Source: Candidatus Pseudothioglobus aerophilus (GTDB taxonomy: Bacteria > Pseudomonadota > Gammaproteobacteria > PS1 > Pseudothioglobaceae). Taken from it: a stretch of DNA of 64,000 nt. This document shows positions 30,116 to 40,586 of this stretch, in pieces. Location: positions 1 through 64,000 of the forward strand of contig JACNFO010000061.1 of NCBI GenBank assembly GCA_014384565.1. Reading direction: 5' to 3'. The first letter of the stretch is position 1. Every line of letters starts with the position of its first letter. Both the position numbers and the translations under genes were made by a program. Below the pieces are notes generated by a model. The model saw only the letters and a program-made list of their open reading frames with translations. It was not told where the DNA came from and made no database searches.

Positions 30116-30802
30116 CTATGGCATTACTTCAAGAAAACTCTCAATATTTATAAAGCCAGGAACTATTTTTTTATCGATCATACTGCTTGGTTTATTGATT
30201 GCAATTATATTCTTAATTTTAAATTTTGAAGCTGACTCTAAGACATCTAGTGAGTCATCAAAAAAAATTGTTCTTTCATTGTCAAATTGAATGACAGTAG
30301 TTAATTGCTCCCAAAATTGTTGCTTCTGCTTTATAACTCCAAAATCATGTGAAGAAATAATTTTATCAAAGTAGCCTTCCAGCTTTGATATTTGCATTTT
30401 TAGCGCAATACCTTTTCGATGAGCATTAGTTACTAAGTAAATACGTTTTTCTTTTGATCTTGCTGTAATAAGGAAATTTAGAACATGATTATGAACTTGA
30501 ATTAAGTGAGCAACATCACCCTTTAATTTCATAATATCGAAATCCAGTTTTTCTTCCCAATAATCTAGACAATACCAAGTTAATTTGCCTTCTTGAGAGT
30601 CAAGCATTGAAATTATTATATTTTTTGAATCCTTAAAACTAATATTGTGCTTTTCAGAATAAACTTTCGGGAGGTATTTAAGCCAAAAATGCAGATCGAA
30701 GTTTAAATCTAAGAGCGTCCCATCTAGATCTAGCAAAATGGTATCAATTTGATGCCAATCAACGTAGGAATTTAGTTTATTTTCTTCGCCAGGATGTTCC
30801 AT
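30116..30802 (-). CDS. HAD-family hydrolase, YrfG-like GMP/IMP nucleotidase
   Basis: TILLDLDGTLLDLNFD, LVTNAHRKG, FFDDSLDVLESA. Confidence 0.82.
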   Translation of the reverse strand: MEHPGEENKLNSYVDWHQIDTILLDLDGTLLDLNFDLHFWLKYLPKVYSEKHNISFKDSKNIIISMLDSQEGKLTWYCLDYWEEKLDFDIMKLKGDVAHLIQVHNHVLNFLITARSKEKRIYLVTNAHRKGIALKMQISKLEGYFDKIISSHDFGVIKQKQQFWEQLTTVIQFDNERTIFFDDSLDVLESASKFKIKNIIAINKPSSMIDKKIVPGFINIESFLEVMP

Positions 30803-32165
30803 CTATGCTATCTTCAAGAATAATACCAAGTGTTAAAAGTTCATCACGAATCTGATCAGACATTGCAAAGTTTTTGGAGGCTCTAGCCTCTTCCCTTTGA
30901 TTTATTTTTATAGAAACTTCAGCCTCTGATAGTTCTGAGCCTTGTTGGAGGTATAGCTCAGCATCGTATTCAAGGATACCTAGGTAGTTACCTAATTTTT
31001 TTAGTAATTGAGCTAAAGATGCAGCGTGCTCAGAATCCTTTGAGCGCTCAATATTTACTTGTTTAGCAATTTCAAATAATATACTTAATGCAATAGGAGT
31101 ATTAAAGTCATCATTTAATGCGGCATCGAATCTGTCTTCATAATCAAAAGTCATACCTACTTTGACATCTATTTTTTTACTAGAGGAAAAGCCTTTTGTT
31201 GCAGTGTAAAGTCTTTTTAATGCAGATTTTGCGCTTTCAATATTTGTATCGCTAAAATTTAGTGGGGAGCGATAATGGCTGCTTATAAGAAAATATCGAA
31301 GAGTCTCACCATCATATTTATCTAAAACACCACGAATAGTAAAGAAATTTTTAAGCGACTTACTCATTTTTTCGTCATTAATATTAACGAATCCAACGTG
31401 CATCCAAGTGTTGACAAATTTGCAATTATTTGCACCTTCTGATTGGGCTATTTCATTTTCATGATGAGGAAATGTTAAGTCCATTCCGCCACCATGAATA
31501 TCAAAATGATTTGATATAAAGTGAGTTGACATTGCTGAGCATTCTATATGCCAACCTGGCCTTCCTTCTCCCCATGGCGAAGACCACTTGGGCTCACTTG
31601 GTTTCGCTTTTTTCCAGAGAACAAAATCAAGAGGATCTTGTTTATTACTCTCAATATCTACTCGTGCACCAGCTACCAGATCATCTAAATTTTTCCCAGA
31701 AAGCTTGCCATAATTTCTAAATTTTCTAACAGAATAAAAAACATCACCATTTTTGCCTTCATAGGCAAGCCCTTTCTTTGAAAGTAATTCAATCATATCT
31801 ATCATGTGATCGATTGAGTCAGTAGCACGAGGCTCAATGTCAGGACTGAGAACTCCTAGCGCTTTTTCATCCTCATGCATCGCATCGATAAATCGATTTG
31901 TTAGAGAGTAGATATCCTCATTATTTTCAATTGCCCGACTAATAATTTTGTCATCAATATCAGTAATATTTCTTATGTATTGAACGTTTGGGTAGTTTCG
32001 CCTCATATGACGTGTAATAACATCAAACATTACTAATACTCTAGCATGACCCATATGACAAAAATCATAAACAGTCATCCCACAAACATAAATTCCAATA
32101 TTGTTTGGGTCTATTGGACGAAAGTCTTCTTTTTGATTAGTAAGGGTATTATAAATTTTGAGCAT
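30777..32165 (-). CDS. cysS: Cysteinyl-tRNA synthetase
   Basis: IYVCGMTVYDFCHMGHAR, GWHIECSAMS, FPHHENEIAQSE, KMSKSLKNF. Confidence 0.98.
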   Translation of the reverse strand: MLKIYNTLTNQKEDFRPIDPNNIGIYVCGMTVYDFCHMGHARVLVMFDVITRHMRRNYPNVQYIRNITDIDDKIISRAIENNEDIYSLTNRFIDAMHEDEKALGVLSPDIEPRATDSIDHMIDMIELLSKKGLAYEGKNGDVFYSVRKFRNYGKLSGKNLDDLVAGARVDIESNKQDPLDFVLWKKAKPSEPKWSSPWGEGRPGWHIECSAMSTHFISNHFDIHGGGMDLTFPHHENEIAQSEGANNCKFVNTWMHVGFVNINDEKMSKSLKNFFTIRGVLDKYDGETLRYFLISSHYRSPLNFSDTNIESAKSALKRLYTATKGFSSSKKIDVKVGMTFDYEDRFDAALNDDFNTPIALSILFEIAKQVNIERSKDSEHAASLAQLLKKLGNYLGILEYDAELYLQQGSELSEAEVSIKINQREEARASKNFAMSDQIRDELLTLGIILEDSIDGTSWRRK

Positions 32166-32324
32166 TAAGATATTTTATACTGGATTATCTTAATTAATAC
32201 AAATACCGCTATATTTGTTCTAACTATGATTATCAATTAATCACTTAAAAAATGTATAATTATTTTTTAATTTTATATTAGCTAAGCCTTGCCTAGCTAT
32301 CTTTATGGCTCTTCTAAAATCATT

Positions 32325-32489
32325 ATGAAAAAATATAAATGTAATATGTGTGGCTGGATTTACGATGAGAATACAGGAGCTCCTGATGAAGGAATTAGTC
32401 CTGGCACTAGATGGGAAGATATACCTAATGACTGGGCATGTCCACTTTGTGGCTCTGGTAAGGAAGATTTTGATATGGTGGAAATTTAG
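32325..32489 (+). CDS. Rubredoxin
   Basis: [47 protein letters not shown], two CxxC motifs. Start set to ATG 32325. Confidence 0.96.
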   Translation: MKKYKCNMCGWIYDENTGAPDEGISPGTRWEDIPNDWACPLCGSGKEDFDMVEI

Positions 32490-32549
32490 ATTCAATACAA
32501 TTGAGCAAGCGTAAAATAAATTAATTAAAGTTTTAACTTCAAATCAAAT

Positions 32550-33623
32550 ATGTCAAAAATATTAATTCTCCCTGGTGATGGAATAGGTACAGAAATTGTT
32601 GATCAAGCGGTCAAAGTAATTAATTCATTAAATTCTAACCATGAAATGGGGATGACTCTAGTTAATGGGCTGATAGGCGGAATCGCATATGAGGAAACTG
32701 GATCACCTCTTCCTGATGAAACTATCAAGACAGCTAAGAGTTGTGACTCAATCCTATTAGGGGCAGTTGGAGGACCAAAATGGGAGTCATTAGAAAGAGA
32801 TTTAAGGCCAGAGCGGGGACTATTAGGAATTCGATCTGAGCTAGCTTTATTTTCTAATTTAAGGCCTGCAATTCTCTATCCACAGTTAGCGAGTGCATCG
32901 AGCCTTAAAACTGAAATTGTATCGGGTTTGGACTTAATGATTGTGCGTGAGCTGGTTGGTGGTATTTATTTTGGTAAGCCAAGGGGGATAGAAATTAGAG
33001 ATGGAGAGCGCTTTGGAATTAACTCAGCGACCTACTATGAATCTGAAATAGCCCGTATCGGCCACTCTGCTTTTCAAATTGCTCAAAAAAGAGGAAAGCG
33101 AGTTTGCTCTGTTGATAAGGCAAATGTTCTTGAAGTTTCTGAGCTTTGGAGAGAAGTCATGGAAGAAGTTTCATCTAGCTATCCAGACGTAACTCTTTCC
33201 CATATGTATGTCGATAATGCAGCAATGCAACTTGTAAGAGATCCCAAGCAATTTGACGTTATGGTTACAAGTAATCTTTTTGGGGATGTTTTGTCTGACT
33301 GTGCTGCAATGCTCACTGGGTCAATTGGCATGCTTCCATCTGCTTCTCTTGATAAGAATAGTTTTGGTATGTATGAGCCTATCCATGGCTCAGCACCAGA
33401 TATTGCTGGAAAAGATATTGCCAATCCACTAGCTACCATATTATCTGTTTCAATGATGCTTAGGTATTCACTTAATCAGGCGGAGCTCGCTGATAAAATC
33501 AATTTGGCTGTTAGCGAAGTACTGGATAAAGGCTATAGAACCAAAGATATTTCTGCAGCTGGAGATAAAGTTGTTGGAACTGAGGAGATGGGTGATTTAA
33601 TTGTTATGGCTTTAGAGTCCTAG
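32550..33623 (+). CDS. leuB: 3-isopropylmalate dehydrogenase
   Basis: [72 protein letters not shown]. Confidence 0.97.
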   Translation: MSKILILPGDGIGTEIVDQAVKVINSLNSNHEMGMTLVNGLIGGIAYEETGSPLPDETIKTAKSCDSILLGAVGGPKWESLERDLRPERGLLGIRSELALFSNLRPAILYPQLASASSLKTEIVSGLDLMIVRELVGGIYFGKPRGIEIRDGERFGINSATYYESEIARIGHSAFQIAQKRGKRVCSVDKANVLEVSELWREVMEEVSSSYPDVTLSHMYVDNAAMQLVRDPKQFDVMVTSNLFGDVLSDCAAMLTGSIGMLPSASLDKNSFGMYEPIHGSAPDIAGKDIANPLATILSVSMMLRYSLNQAELADKINLAVSEVLDKGYRTKDISAAGDKVVGTEEMGDLIVMALES

Positions 33624-34243
33624 TAGAGCACTTCTTCACTATCAATAGATCGCCATAAAAACCAACAGGCAACGGATCTGTAGGGTCGCCATGTATCTGA
33701 AATTTCTATAATTCTATCTATCTCGAGTTTTTTGCCATTATTGTAGAGTTGGTTCATAGCTCTTATAATCCCAACATCTTTCAGTGGAAAAATATCTTTT
33801 TCTAGTAAGTGAAACATGCCAAACATTTCTGCAGTCCATGGGCCAATACCTTTAATAGTGATGAGTTCTTCATAGATACTAAGATAATTGCGCCCTTCCC
33901 AATATGCATTATTCTCAATATTGTTAGCAATAAAATGTTCAGAAATGTTATAAATATATTGTATTTTTTGCTTGGACAAGCCGCATAGCTTTAAATTTTC
34001 TCTGCTTGTTAATAGAACCTTACTAGGCTCAATAGTTTTAACTAATTCAACTATTTTATTCCAAACACTTGACGCTGCCTGAATAGATATTTGTTGACCA
34101 ACTATTGAGCGAAGTAAGGTTTCGTAAGCTTCTCCTCGAGATGAAATAGAGTAGTCTTTGAATTGGCTAATAATATTTCCAAGGGTTTTATCAGTCTTAG
34201 TTAAATAGTTAAGTGAATCTTTCCAATAGTCTGGATTTGTCAT
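33620..34243 (-). CDS. DNA-3-methyladenine glycosylase II-like (HhH-GPD)
   Basis: [33 protein letters not shown] (HhH), [24 protein letters not shown]. Confidence 0.88.
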   Translation of the reverse strand: MTNPDYWKDSLNYLTKTDKTLGNIISQFKDYSISSRGEAYETLLRSIVGQQISIQAASSVWNKIVELVKTIEPSKVLLTSRENLKLCGLSKQKIQYIYNISEHFIANNIENNAYWEGRNYLSIYEELITIKGIGPWTAEMFGMFHLLEKDIFPLKDVGIIRAMNQLYNNGKKLEIDRIIEISDTWRPYRSVACWFLWRSIDSEEVLY

Positions 34244-34368
34244 AAAGAGTAGGTTAATTTATATTAAAAGAATTTTATTTGATAAATATTTACTATATCT
34301 GATTATATGTTTAAAACGCAGTATCGTATAATCTGATTTATAACATTAACCAGTAATCAAGGAATCTA

Positions 34369-35253
34369 ATGAGTGTAAAAAAAAATGTAGCGTTTATTGG
34401 ACTTGGAACTATGGGCTATCCTATGGCTGGTCATCTATCTAGGTCAAGTCTATTTAACTTAAAAGTATTTAACCGCTCTCCTCAAAAGGCTACAGCATGG
34501 AGTAAGGAGTATGAGGGTGAGGTTTCCAGTTCAATTAAAGAGGCGGTAATGGATGCCGACTTTGTTGTTACATGCACTGGAAGAGATGAAGACATGATGG
34601 AAATTGTGTTTGCTGAACAAGGGATGATTGCCCATCTTAAAAAAGGATCAATCTTGATTGATCATACTACAACCTCTTATAAATTAGCCAAGCACTTAAA
34701 TGAGTCTTTAGCTGCAAAGGGAGTGTCATTTATAGATGCCCCAGTTAGTGGCGGAGAGGCAGGAGCAATTAATGGAGTTCTTAGTGTCATGGCGGGCGGT
34801 ATTAAAGGGGTCCTTGATGAGTCAGAAGCGTTGATCAATACCTATTCCAAAAATATTACTTTTATGGGAGAATCTGGAAAAGGGCAGCTTGCTAAAATGG
34901 TAAACCAGATTTGTATTGCAGGTTTACTGCAAGGCTTGTCTGAAGGCTTATTATTTGCAGAAGCTGAAAATCTTGATATGACTAGTTTATTATCAGCAAT
35001 CTCTGGAGGTGCGGCACAATCCTGGCAAATGGTAAACCGAGCTGAAACAATGCATCAAAGAGAATTTGATTTTGGGTTTGCTATTAAGTGGATGGTAAAA
35101 GACTTGGGCTATTGTATTGATCAATCGAGCTCCAATAATTCAAATCTAGAATTTACCAAGGAAGTTTATGATCGATATGTTAACTTAATGGATAAAGGTC
35201 ATACCTATAGTGATACTTCAGCTTTAATGTTATTTGATGACTTGAATAAATAG
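34369..35253 (+). CDS. 3-hydroxyisobutyrate dehydrogenase-family NAD(P) oxidoreductase
   Basis: VAFIGLGTMGYPMAGHLSRS, FIDAPVSGGEAGAINGVLSVMAGG, GQLAKMVNQI. Confidence 0.88.
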   Translation: MSVKKNVAFIGLGTMGYPMAGHLSRSSLFNLKVFNRSPQKATAWSKEYEGEVSSSIKEAVMDADFVVTCTGRDEDMMEIVFAEQGMIAHLKKGSILIDHTTTSYKLAKHLNESLAAKGVSFIDAPVSGGEAGAINGVLSVMAGGIKGVLDESEALINTYSKNITFMGESGKGQLAKMVNQICIAGLLQGLSEGLLFAEAENLDMTSLLSAISGGAAQSWQMVNRAETMHQREFDFGFAIKWMVKDLGYCIDQSSSNNSNLEFTKEVYDRYVNLMDKGHTYSDTSALMLFDDLNK

Positions 35254-35331
35254 CATTAAAATTTGATATTACTAAGATTCATGTAGTGCAAAAAATATGA
35301 TTACTGCTTCACTTAATGAAAACTTATTACT

Positions 35332-36111
35332 TTATTTTTTTGATGAATTATTATTTAGAATAGTGTCCATACCTCCCAACCATGATGATAAAGCTTCTTT
35401 TTGATGTAATTGATTAACTAAGCTCTCAGTAATTCCACCAGGTGTTGCTACTTTAGATATGATTTCACTTAAAGTTTCATCACTCTCTAGTGCAATTTCT
35501 ATATTTCCTTTAAGGGTTTCTAAAAGAAGGTTTTGAGAAAATTTTGAAGATAAATTATTATTTTCAAACCAATTTGAAAGAGTTTCAAAGAGAACAAAGC
35601 TTGCTCCTGAGACTGCGCCAATAACTGCAGCAACATTAAATTCTTTTTCTGTTTTACACTCAAATACTGGACCTAAAAATGATAGAAATTCATGCCATTC
35701 GGAGTTTTCTGGAAATAAAAGACTGGGCCCTTTGTTGGATGCATTTGCATACCCTGGCATCATTGAAGTGTGAACTTCCTTGCAGTTAGTTGTTCTGCAG
35801 ATTGCCGCTCTCGTTATTCCTGCAATTGCAGATAAAATATTATTTTCTTTTCGAAAATTTAGACCACTTAAGATTGAGAGTGAATTATTTGATGGCAAAC
35901 AGATAAATACCATATCACAGCTATCTAGGAGATGCTGATTACTTTCTGCAATTTCTAAATTAAATTTATTTTTTAGATTTAATCCTCTTTCATGAGATCT
36001 TGGTGACAACATAAAATCAAAAGGAGCACTTACCTTGTTTATTCCAGTGATAATAAATTCGGCAAGTTGGCCAGCACCCAGTATTCCAATTTTTTTTAGA
36101 GCTTTAGGCAT
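35332..36111 (-). CDS. Pyrroline-5-carboxylate reductase-like oxidoreductase (divergent ProC paralogue)
   Basis: IGILGAGQLAEFIITG; ProC-like C-terminal VIGAVSGASFVLFETL, KVATPGGITESLV. Confidence 0.7.
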   Translation of the reverse strand: MPKALKKIGILGAGQLAEFIITGINKVSAPFDFMLSPRSHERGLNLKNKFNLEIAESNQHLLDSCDMVFICLPSNNSLSILSGLNFRKENNILSAIAGITRAAICRTTNCKEVHTSMMPGYANASNKGPSLLFPENSEWHEFLSFLGPVFECKTEKEFNVAAVIGAVSGASFVLFETLSNWFENNNLSSKFSQNLLLETLKGNIEIALESDETLSEIISKVATPGGITESLVNQLHQKEALSSWLGGMDTILNNNSSKK

Positions 36112-36113
36112 TT

Positions 36114-37436
36114 TTAAGGCATTTCATCAAGTGTTTCAGATATTGCACGTGCAGTAACTTCAATGTCTTCTTCTGTATGGACAATTGAGGATAATGAATG
36201 TAATGTAGCTGATGGATTCATATAAATTCCTTTATCAAAAAGTCTCAATGCAAAATTTCGAAATTTTAAACGATCTACACTTTTACAAAAGTCACGATAA
36301 TTAGAGATTTCTTTTTGGTCTGTGAAGAAGATTTGAAACATGGAATTCACACCTTGGCATACCATCTTATGTTTATTATTTTTTTTAGAAATAGATTGAA
36401 TTTCTTCTGTAAGTTTAACGCCAAGATCTTTAATTTTGACAAAACCTGCTTGATTGTCATCTAGCATTGTTGTAAGCATCGTTTTACAAATATGCAAAGC
36501 TAATCGACCTGCATTATGTGTCCCAAAATGTAGAACCTTTCCCCATTCAAGGCCAGACATGATTTCATCAGAGCCACCTATCGCTGCCATAGGAACACCA
36601 GAACCTAGTGCTTTTCCATAAGTAACAATATCTGGCTTTAAGCCATAAAGTTCAGCACATCCGCCAGCAGCAACCCTGAATCCTGTAACAGTTTCATCTA
36701 AATAAAATAAGGCGCCATGTTCATTGCAGAGCTCTTCAATTCTATTAAGGTACCCTGGTTTTGGTACTATTACGCCCATATTTGACATAATTCCTTCAGT
36801 CACAACACAAGCAGCATCACGGCCATGAAGAGCCATTGCTCTCTCTAGTGCATCAAAATCATTCCATGGGACAATAATGGTATCCATCCAACTTTCTTCT
36901 GTCATCCCAGAACTATCTGGAATTCTTATTGGAGAATTAGGATGCCCTAATGAGGTTATAGGCTGTGGGTTGCTATTAATTAATACAGCATCCCACCACC
37001 CATGATAGTGACCTTCAAATTTAATAATTTTTCGACGCCCAGTATGACCTCGTGCAAGTCTAATTGCTGCCATAGCTGCTTCTGTTCCTGTATTAGCAAA
37101 TCTTACTTTATCAACATGCGGTAGTAAATTTACTAAAATTTCTGCAACTTCAACTTCAACTTCTAATGCAGTTGCAAAATGACTTCCACGAGCAATTTCT
37201 TTTGTAACTGTGGTCACAATTTTTGGATGCGCATGTCCTAATGGAAGAGCTCCAAATGCCATCATCCAGTCTATATATTCTCTACCATCTACGTCGTATA
37301 ATCTAGATCCCTCTCCATGAGACATATATCTAGGGGTTGTGCCAAATGCTGCAGGGCCTCTAGAGGCTGATGAAACTCCCTCTATCAAAACTTTAGAGCC
37401 TCTTGCAAAGAGACTTTCAGAAGTATTTTTTTTCAT
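36114..37436 (-). CDS. Class III aminotransferase, glutamate-1-semialdehyde aminomutase-like
   Basis: YIDWMMAFGALPLGHAHP, FANTGTEAAMAAIRLARGHTGRRKIIKFEGHYHGWWD, FYLDETVTGFR, YGKALGSGVPMAAIGG. Confidence 0.85.
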   Translation of the reverse strand: MKKNTSESLFARGSKVLIEGVSSASRGPAAFGTTPRYMSHGEGSRLYDVDGREYIDWMMAFGALPLGHAHPKIVTTVTKEIARGSHFATALEVEVEVAEILVNLLPHVDKVRFANTGTEAAMAAIRLARGHTGRRKIIKFEGHYHGWWDAVLINSNPQPITSLGHPNSPIRIPDSSGMTEESWMDTIIVPWNDFDALERAMALHGRDAACVVTEGIMSNMGVIVPKPGYLNRIEELCNEHGALFYLDETVTGFRVAAGGCAELYGLKPDIVTYGKALGSGVPMAAIGGSDEIMSGLEWGKVLHFGTHNAGRLALHICKTMLTTMLDDNQAGFVKIKDLGVKLTEEIQSISKKNNKHKMVCQGVNSMFQIFFTDQKEISNYRDFCKSVDRLKFRNFALRLFDKGIYMNPSATLHSLSSIVHTEEDIEVTARAISETLDEMP

Positions 37437-37623
37437 TTATTAGATCCCAAAAGTGAATATATTGTAATTTCAATATATTTTATAAAAGTCGTATAAGACA
37501 ATTTTAATTACTACTAAAGCCCATTAACCCTATGTTAACATTTTCTTTTTTATTACAAGATTAATAATTACTTAAATTTATCTTTGTTATTAAATCGCAC
37601 TTAACCAATGGCATAATATTGCT

Positions 37624-38169
37624 ATGCGAAAAAAGCCAAAATTAACAAATATTCACACTGTTGCACAAAGCCGTATTTTCAATCTTGAGTCTATGGATGT
37701 TGAATTTTCAAATGGAGCGACTCGAATTTATGAAAGGTTAATGTCTAGAGGAAATGGAGCGGTTTTGGTTATTCCAATGCTTGATGATGATACTGTTCTA
37801 ATGATTTATGAATTTTCTGGTGGAACTGAGCGCTATGAACTAGGCCTAACAAAAGGTAAGATTGATAAGGGCGAAACTCCTATCGAAGCTGCTGGAAGAG
37901 AGTTAAAAGAAGAGATTGGTTATGGTGCTCGTAAGCTTACTTTTCTTAAAACCATTACGCTTGCTCCAGGCTATCAATCAAATGAAACTCATATTGTTCT
38001 TGCTGAAGATCTTTATGAGGAGTCGGCCGAAGGAGATGAGCCAGAACCACTAGAGATAGTTCCTCATAAGCTATCTGAACTAGAAATGCTTACCTATAAC
38101 GAAGATTTAACGGAAGCACGAAGCATACTTGCTTTGTATATGGCAAGAGAGATTATTCGAGGTCGATAA
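37624..38169 (+). CDS. nudE: Nudix hydrolase NudE (ADP-compounds hydrolase)
   Basis: Nudix box GKIDKGETPIEAAGRELKEEIGY; NudE-like N-terminus VAQSRIFNLESMDVEFSNG. Confidence 0.9.
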   Translation: MRKKPKLTNIHTVAQSRIFNLESMDVEFSNGATRIYERLMSRGNGAVLVIPMLDDDTVLMIYEFSGGTERYELGLTKGKIDKGETPIEAAGRELKEEIGYGARKLTFLKTITLAPGYQSNETHIVLAEDLYEESAEGDEPEPLEIVPHKLSELEMLTYNEDLTEARSILALYMAREIIRGR

Positions 38170-38172
38170 AGG

Positions 38173-38832
38173 GTGAGCGAAATACCACCTTCTTTTTGGC
38201 TTGATGAAAACAACTCAGAATTTCCAAAACTAAGTCTTGCATTAACAGAGCCTAATGGGCTAATTGCTATTGGTGGCAATTTGTCTGTTGAAAGATTACT
38301 AAAGGCTTATTCACTAGGAATCTTCCCTTGGTATGGAAAGGATGAGCCTATACTTTGGTATTCGCCTGATCCAAGAATGGTTATTACACCTGAAAAATTT
38401 CATCTTTCAAAGAGCTTGAAGAGAGTCATTCAATCTTCTAAATTTGAGGTTTGTATTGATACCGCCTTTAAAAATGTCATAGTTCAATGTCAAAAAATAT
38501 CACGGAAAGGACAATCTGGTACATGGATAAATGATGATATGATTGAAGCTTATTGTAGACTTCATGAGGCTGGCCATGCCCATTCATACGAAGTTTATGA
38601 AGATGGGGAGCTTGTTGGTGGGCTCTATGGCGTTGCTTTGGGAAATGTTTTTTTTGGTGAGTCAATGTTCTCATTAATGAGTAATGCATCAAAAGTTGCT
38701 TTTGCTTATTTACTTCAACAGGGTCCGTATCAATTAATTGATTGTCAAGTTGAGAATAATCATTTAGAAAGTTTAGGTGCATTCAAAATGCCTAGGGATT
38801 TGTTTATACAACAGCTGAAGGCCTTTGTGTAA
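38173..38832 (+). CDS. aat: Leucyl/phenylalanyl-tRNA--protein transferase
   Basis: GLIAIGGNLSVERLLKAYSLGIFPWY, WYSPDPRMVI, GGLYGVALGNVFFGESMFS. GTG start. Confidence 0.96.
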   Translation: MSEIPPSFWLDENNSEFPKLSLALTEPNGLIAIGGNLSVERLLKAYSLGIFPWYGKDEPILWYSPDPRMVITPEKFHLSKSLKRVIQSSKFEVCIDTAFKNVIVQCQKISRKGQSGTWINDDMIEAYCRLHEAGHAHSYEVYEDGELVGGLYGVALGNVFFGESMFSLMSNASKVAFAYLLQQGPYQLIDCQVENNHLESLGAFKMPRDLFIQQLKAFV

Positions 38833-38865
38833 AATACTAGTATTAAAGAAAGTATCAGAGGACCC

Positions 38866-39000
38866 ATGAAAATTTTATTTAAATATGTTGTATTGGTTAC
38901 GTTTGTATTCACTTTGGCCGCATGTGGCAGAATGGGTGATTTAACTTCTAATGAAGGTAGCCAGATTGATTCTGTAGAGTCGACATCTAGCACTTACTAG
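38866..39000 (+). CDS. Small lipoprotein, LptM/YifL-like (44 aa; absent from ORF track)
   Basis: MKILFKYVVLVTFVFTLAACGRMGDLTSNEGSQIDSVESTSSTY: lipobox LAAC followed by CGxxGxL, directly upstream of lysA. Confidence 0.75.
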   Translation: MKILFKYVVLVTFVFTLAACGRMGDLTSNEGSQIDSVESTSSTY

Positions 39001-39012
39001 ACATATAATTAA

Positions 39013-40266
39013 TTGAATTCATTTTATTTTCAAAATAAAGTATTACACGCTGAGTCTGTGCCTGTTTCAGATTTAATGGGTGCGTATGGCTCTCCCCTCT
39101 ACATTTATTCTAAAAGTCAAATAGAGTTTAACTGGCAACAGTTTGAAAAATCCTTTGGTTCGCATCCTCATTTAATTTGTTATGCTGTAAAGGCCAACTC
39201 AAATTTGGCGGTATTAAATGTTCTTGCTAACCTAGGCTCAGGATTTGATATAGTTTCAATTGGTGAGCTCGAAAGAGTAATTGCTGCAGGCGGTAATCCA
39301 AAAAAATGTGTATTCTCTGGAGTTGCTAAAACAGAGCAAGCCATTCAAAAGGCACTTGAATATGGAATTTATTGCTTCAATGTTGAATCTGTAGCTGAGT
39401 TAGACCGAATTGAGTCTGTTGCAGCTTTACTAAAGATGAATGCACCAATATCTATTCGTGTGAATCCGAATGTTGATGCAAAGACGCATCCATATATCTC
39501 GACAGGCTTAACTGAAAACAAGTTTGGAGTAGGCGCTGAGCTAGCTCTATCTTTGTATAAAAAGATAAACCTCTCAGATCATCTTGAAGTCTTTGGTTTA
39601 GATTATCATATAGGATCACAGATTACAGATATTTCACCTTTCTTAGAGGCTCTTGATAAAGCGCTCGAGCTAATAGCAAAGCTTGAAGAAGAGGAAATTT
39701 ATTTAAATCATATAGATATTGGTGGTGGAGTAGGAGTGACTTATGACAATGAAACAACTATCAGTATTAATGACTACATACACTCAGTAATTCAAAAAGT
39801 TAGTGATTTGAAAATTATGGTAGAGCCTGGTCGATCCATTGTTGGGAACGCAGGAATATTTGTCACTAAGGTTGAATATCTAAAGCAGAATGAATTGAAA
39901 TCATTTGCAATTGTCGATGGTGCAATGAATGATTTACTTCGACCTGCTCTTTATGGCTCCTATCATCAGGCAGTTACAATTGAAGATAATTCAAAAGGCA
40001 TAAAGGATTCATGGGACATAGTTGGGCCTGTATGTGAGACTGCAGATTTTTTGGCAAAGAAAAGAAGCCTTACTCTTGAGCAGGGAGACTATATTGCACT
40101 AATGACTGCTGGCGCATATGGGTTTGTTTTAAGTTCTAACTATAACTCTAGGCCAAAAGTAGCGGAAGTAATGGTTGATGGCTCTATGCATCAATTAGTG
40201 CGTATGAGAGAAACTACTGAATCACTTTTTAAAAATGAGATGATATTAAAAAATGAAACTAACTAA
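39013..40266 (+). CDS. lysA: Diaminopimelate decarboxylase
   Basis: YAVKANSNLAVL PLP lysine, GSGFDIVSIGELERV, HIDIGGGVGV, EPGRSIVGNAG. TTG start inferred. Confidence 0.96.
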   Translation: MNSFYFQNKVLHAESVPVSDLMGAYGSPLYIYSKSQIEFNWQQFEKSFGSHPHLICYAVKANSNLAVLNVLANLGSGFDIVSIGELERVIAAGGNPKKCVFSGVAKTEQAIQKALEYGIYCFNVESVAELDRIESVAALLKMNAPISIRVNPNVDAKTHPYISTGLTENKFGVGAELALSLYKKINLSDHLEVFGLDYHIGSQITDISPFLEALDKALELIAKLEEEEIYLNHIDIGGGVGVTYDNETTISINDYIHSVIQKVSDLKIMVEPGRSIVGNAGIFVTKVEYLKQNELKSFAIVDGAMNDLLRPALYGSYHQAVTIEDNSKGIKDSWDIVGPVCETADFLAKKRSLTLEQGDYIALMTAGAYGFVLSSNYNSRPKVAEVMVDGSMHQLVRMRETTESLFKNEMILKNETN

Positions 40267-40552
40267 TAATCAGAAAAAATATTTGCGTTCTATGGCCCAT
40301 GACTTAAAGCCCTTTGTAATGATAGGTCAGCATGGACTAAGTGAGTCAGTGCTTGCTGAAATGGAATCAACAATGCTCAAGCATGAGCTGATAAAAATTA
40401 AGTTAAGAGTTAGTGATCGTGAAGAAAAACTAAAAATTATTGATAAAATTATAGAGCTTTCTAAGGCTGAACTAATTCAAGTGATTGGAGGGGTGATTGT
40501 TATTTACAGGCCGTTTGAAGATAATCCTGATATTATTCTACCAAGATCATAA
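40253..40552 (+). CDS. yhbY: CRM-domain RNA-binding protein YhbY
   Basis: LTNNQKKYLRSMAHDLKPFVMIGQHGLSESVL...VIGGVIVIYRP. Confidence 0.93.
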   Translation: MKLTNNQKKYLRSMAHDLKPFVMIGQHGLSESVLAEMESTMLKHELIKIKLRVSDREEKLKIIDKIIELSKAELIQVIGGVIVIYRPFEDNPDIILPRS

Positions 40553-40586
40553 AGCTTTAAATAAATCCTGTTAATGCTTAGATAAA

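Noticed and set aside
30069-30290. 73-aa hydrophobic ORF on + strand
   Set aside because: Overlaps most of the 3' end of the conserved HAD gene on the minus strand; hydrophobicity is probably the antisense shadow.
32279-32299. TAGCTA inverted repeat before rubredoxin
   Set aside because: Only 6-bp arms of low complexity; not distinguishable from chance in AT-rich DNA.
36114-37436. Calling the aminotransferase hemL
   Set aside because: It is GSAM-like but paired with a reductase and divergent around the PLP lysine (YGKALGSGVP); family-level call only.
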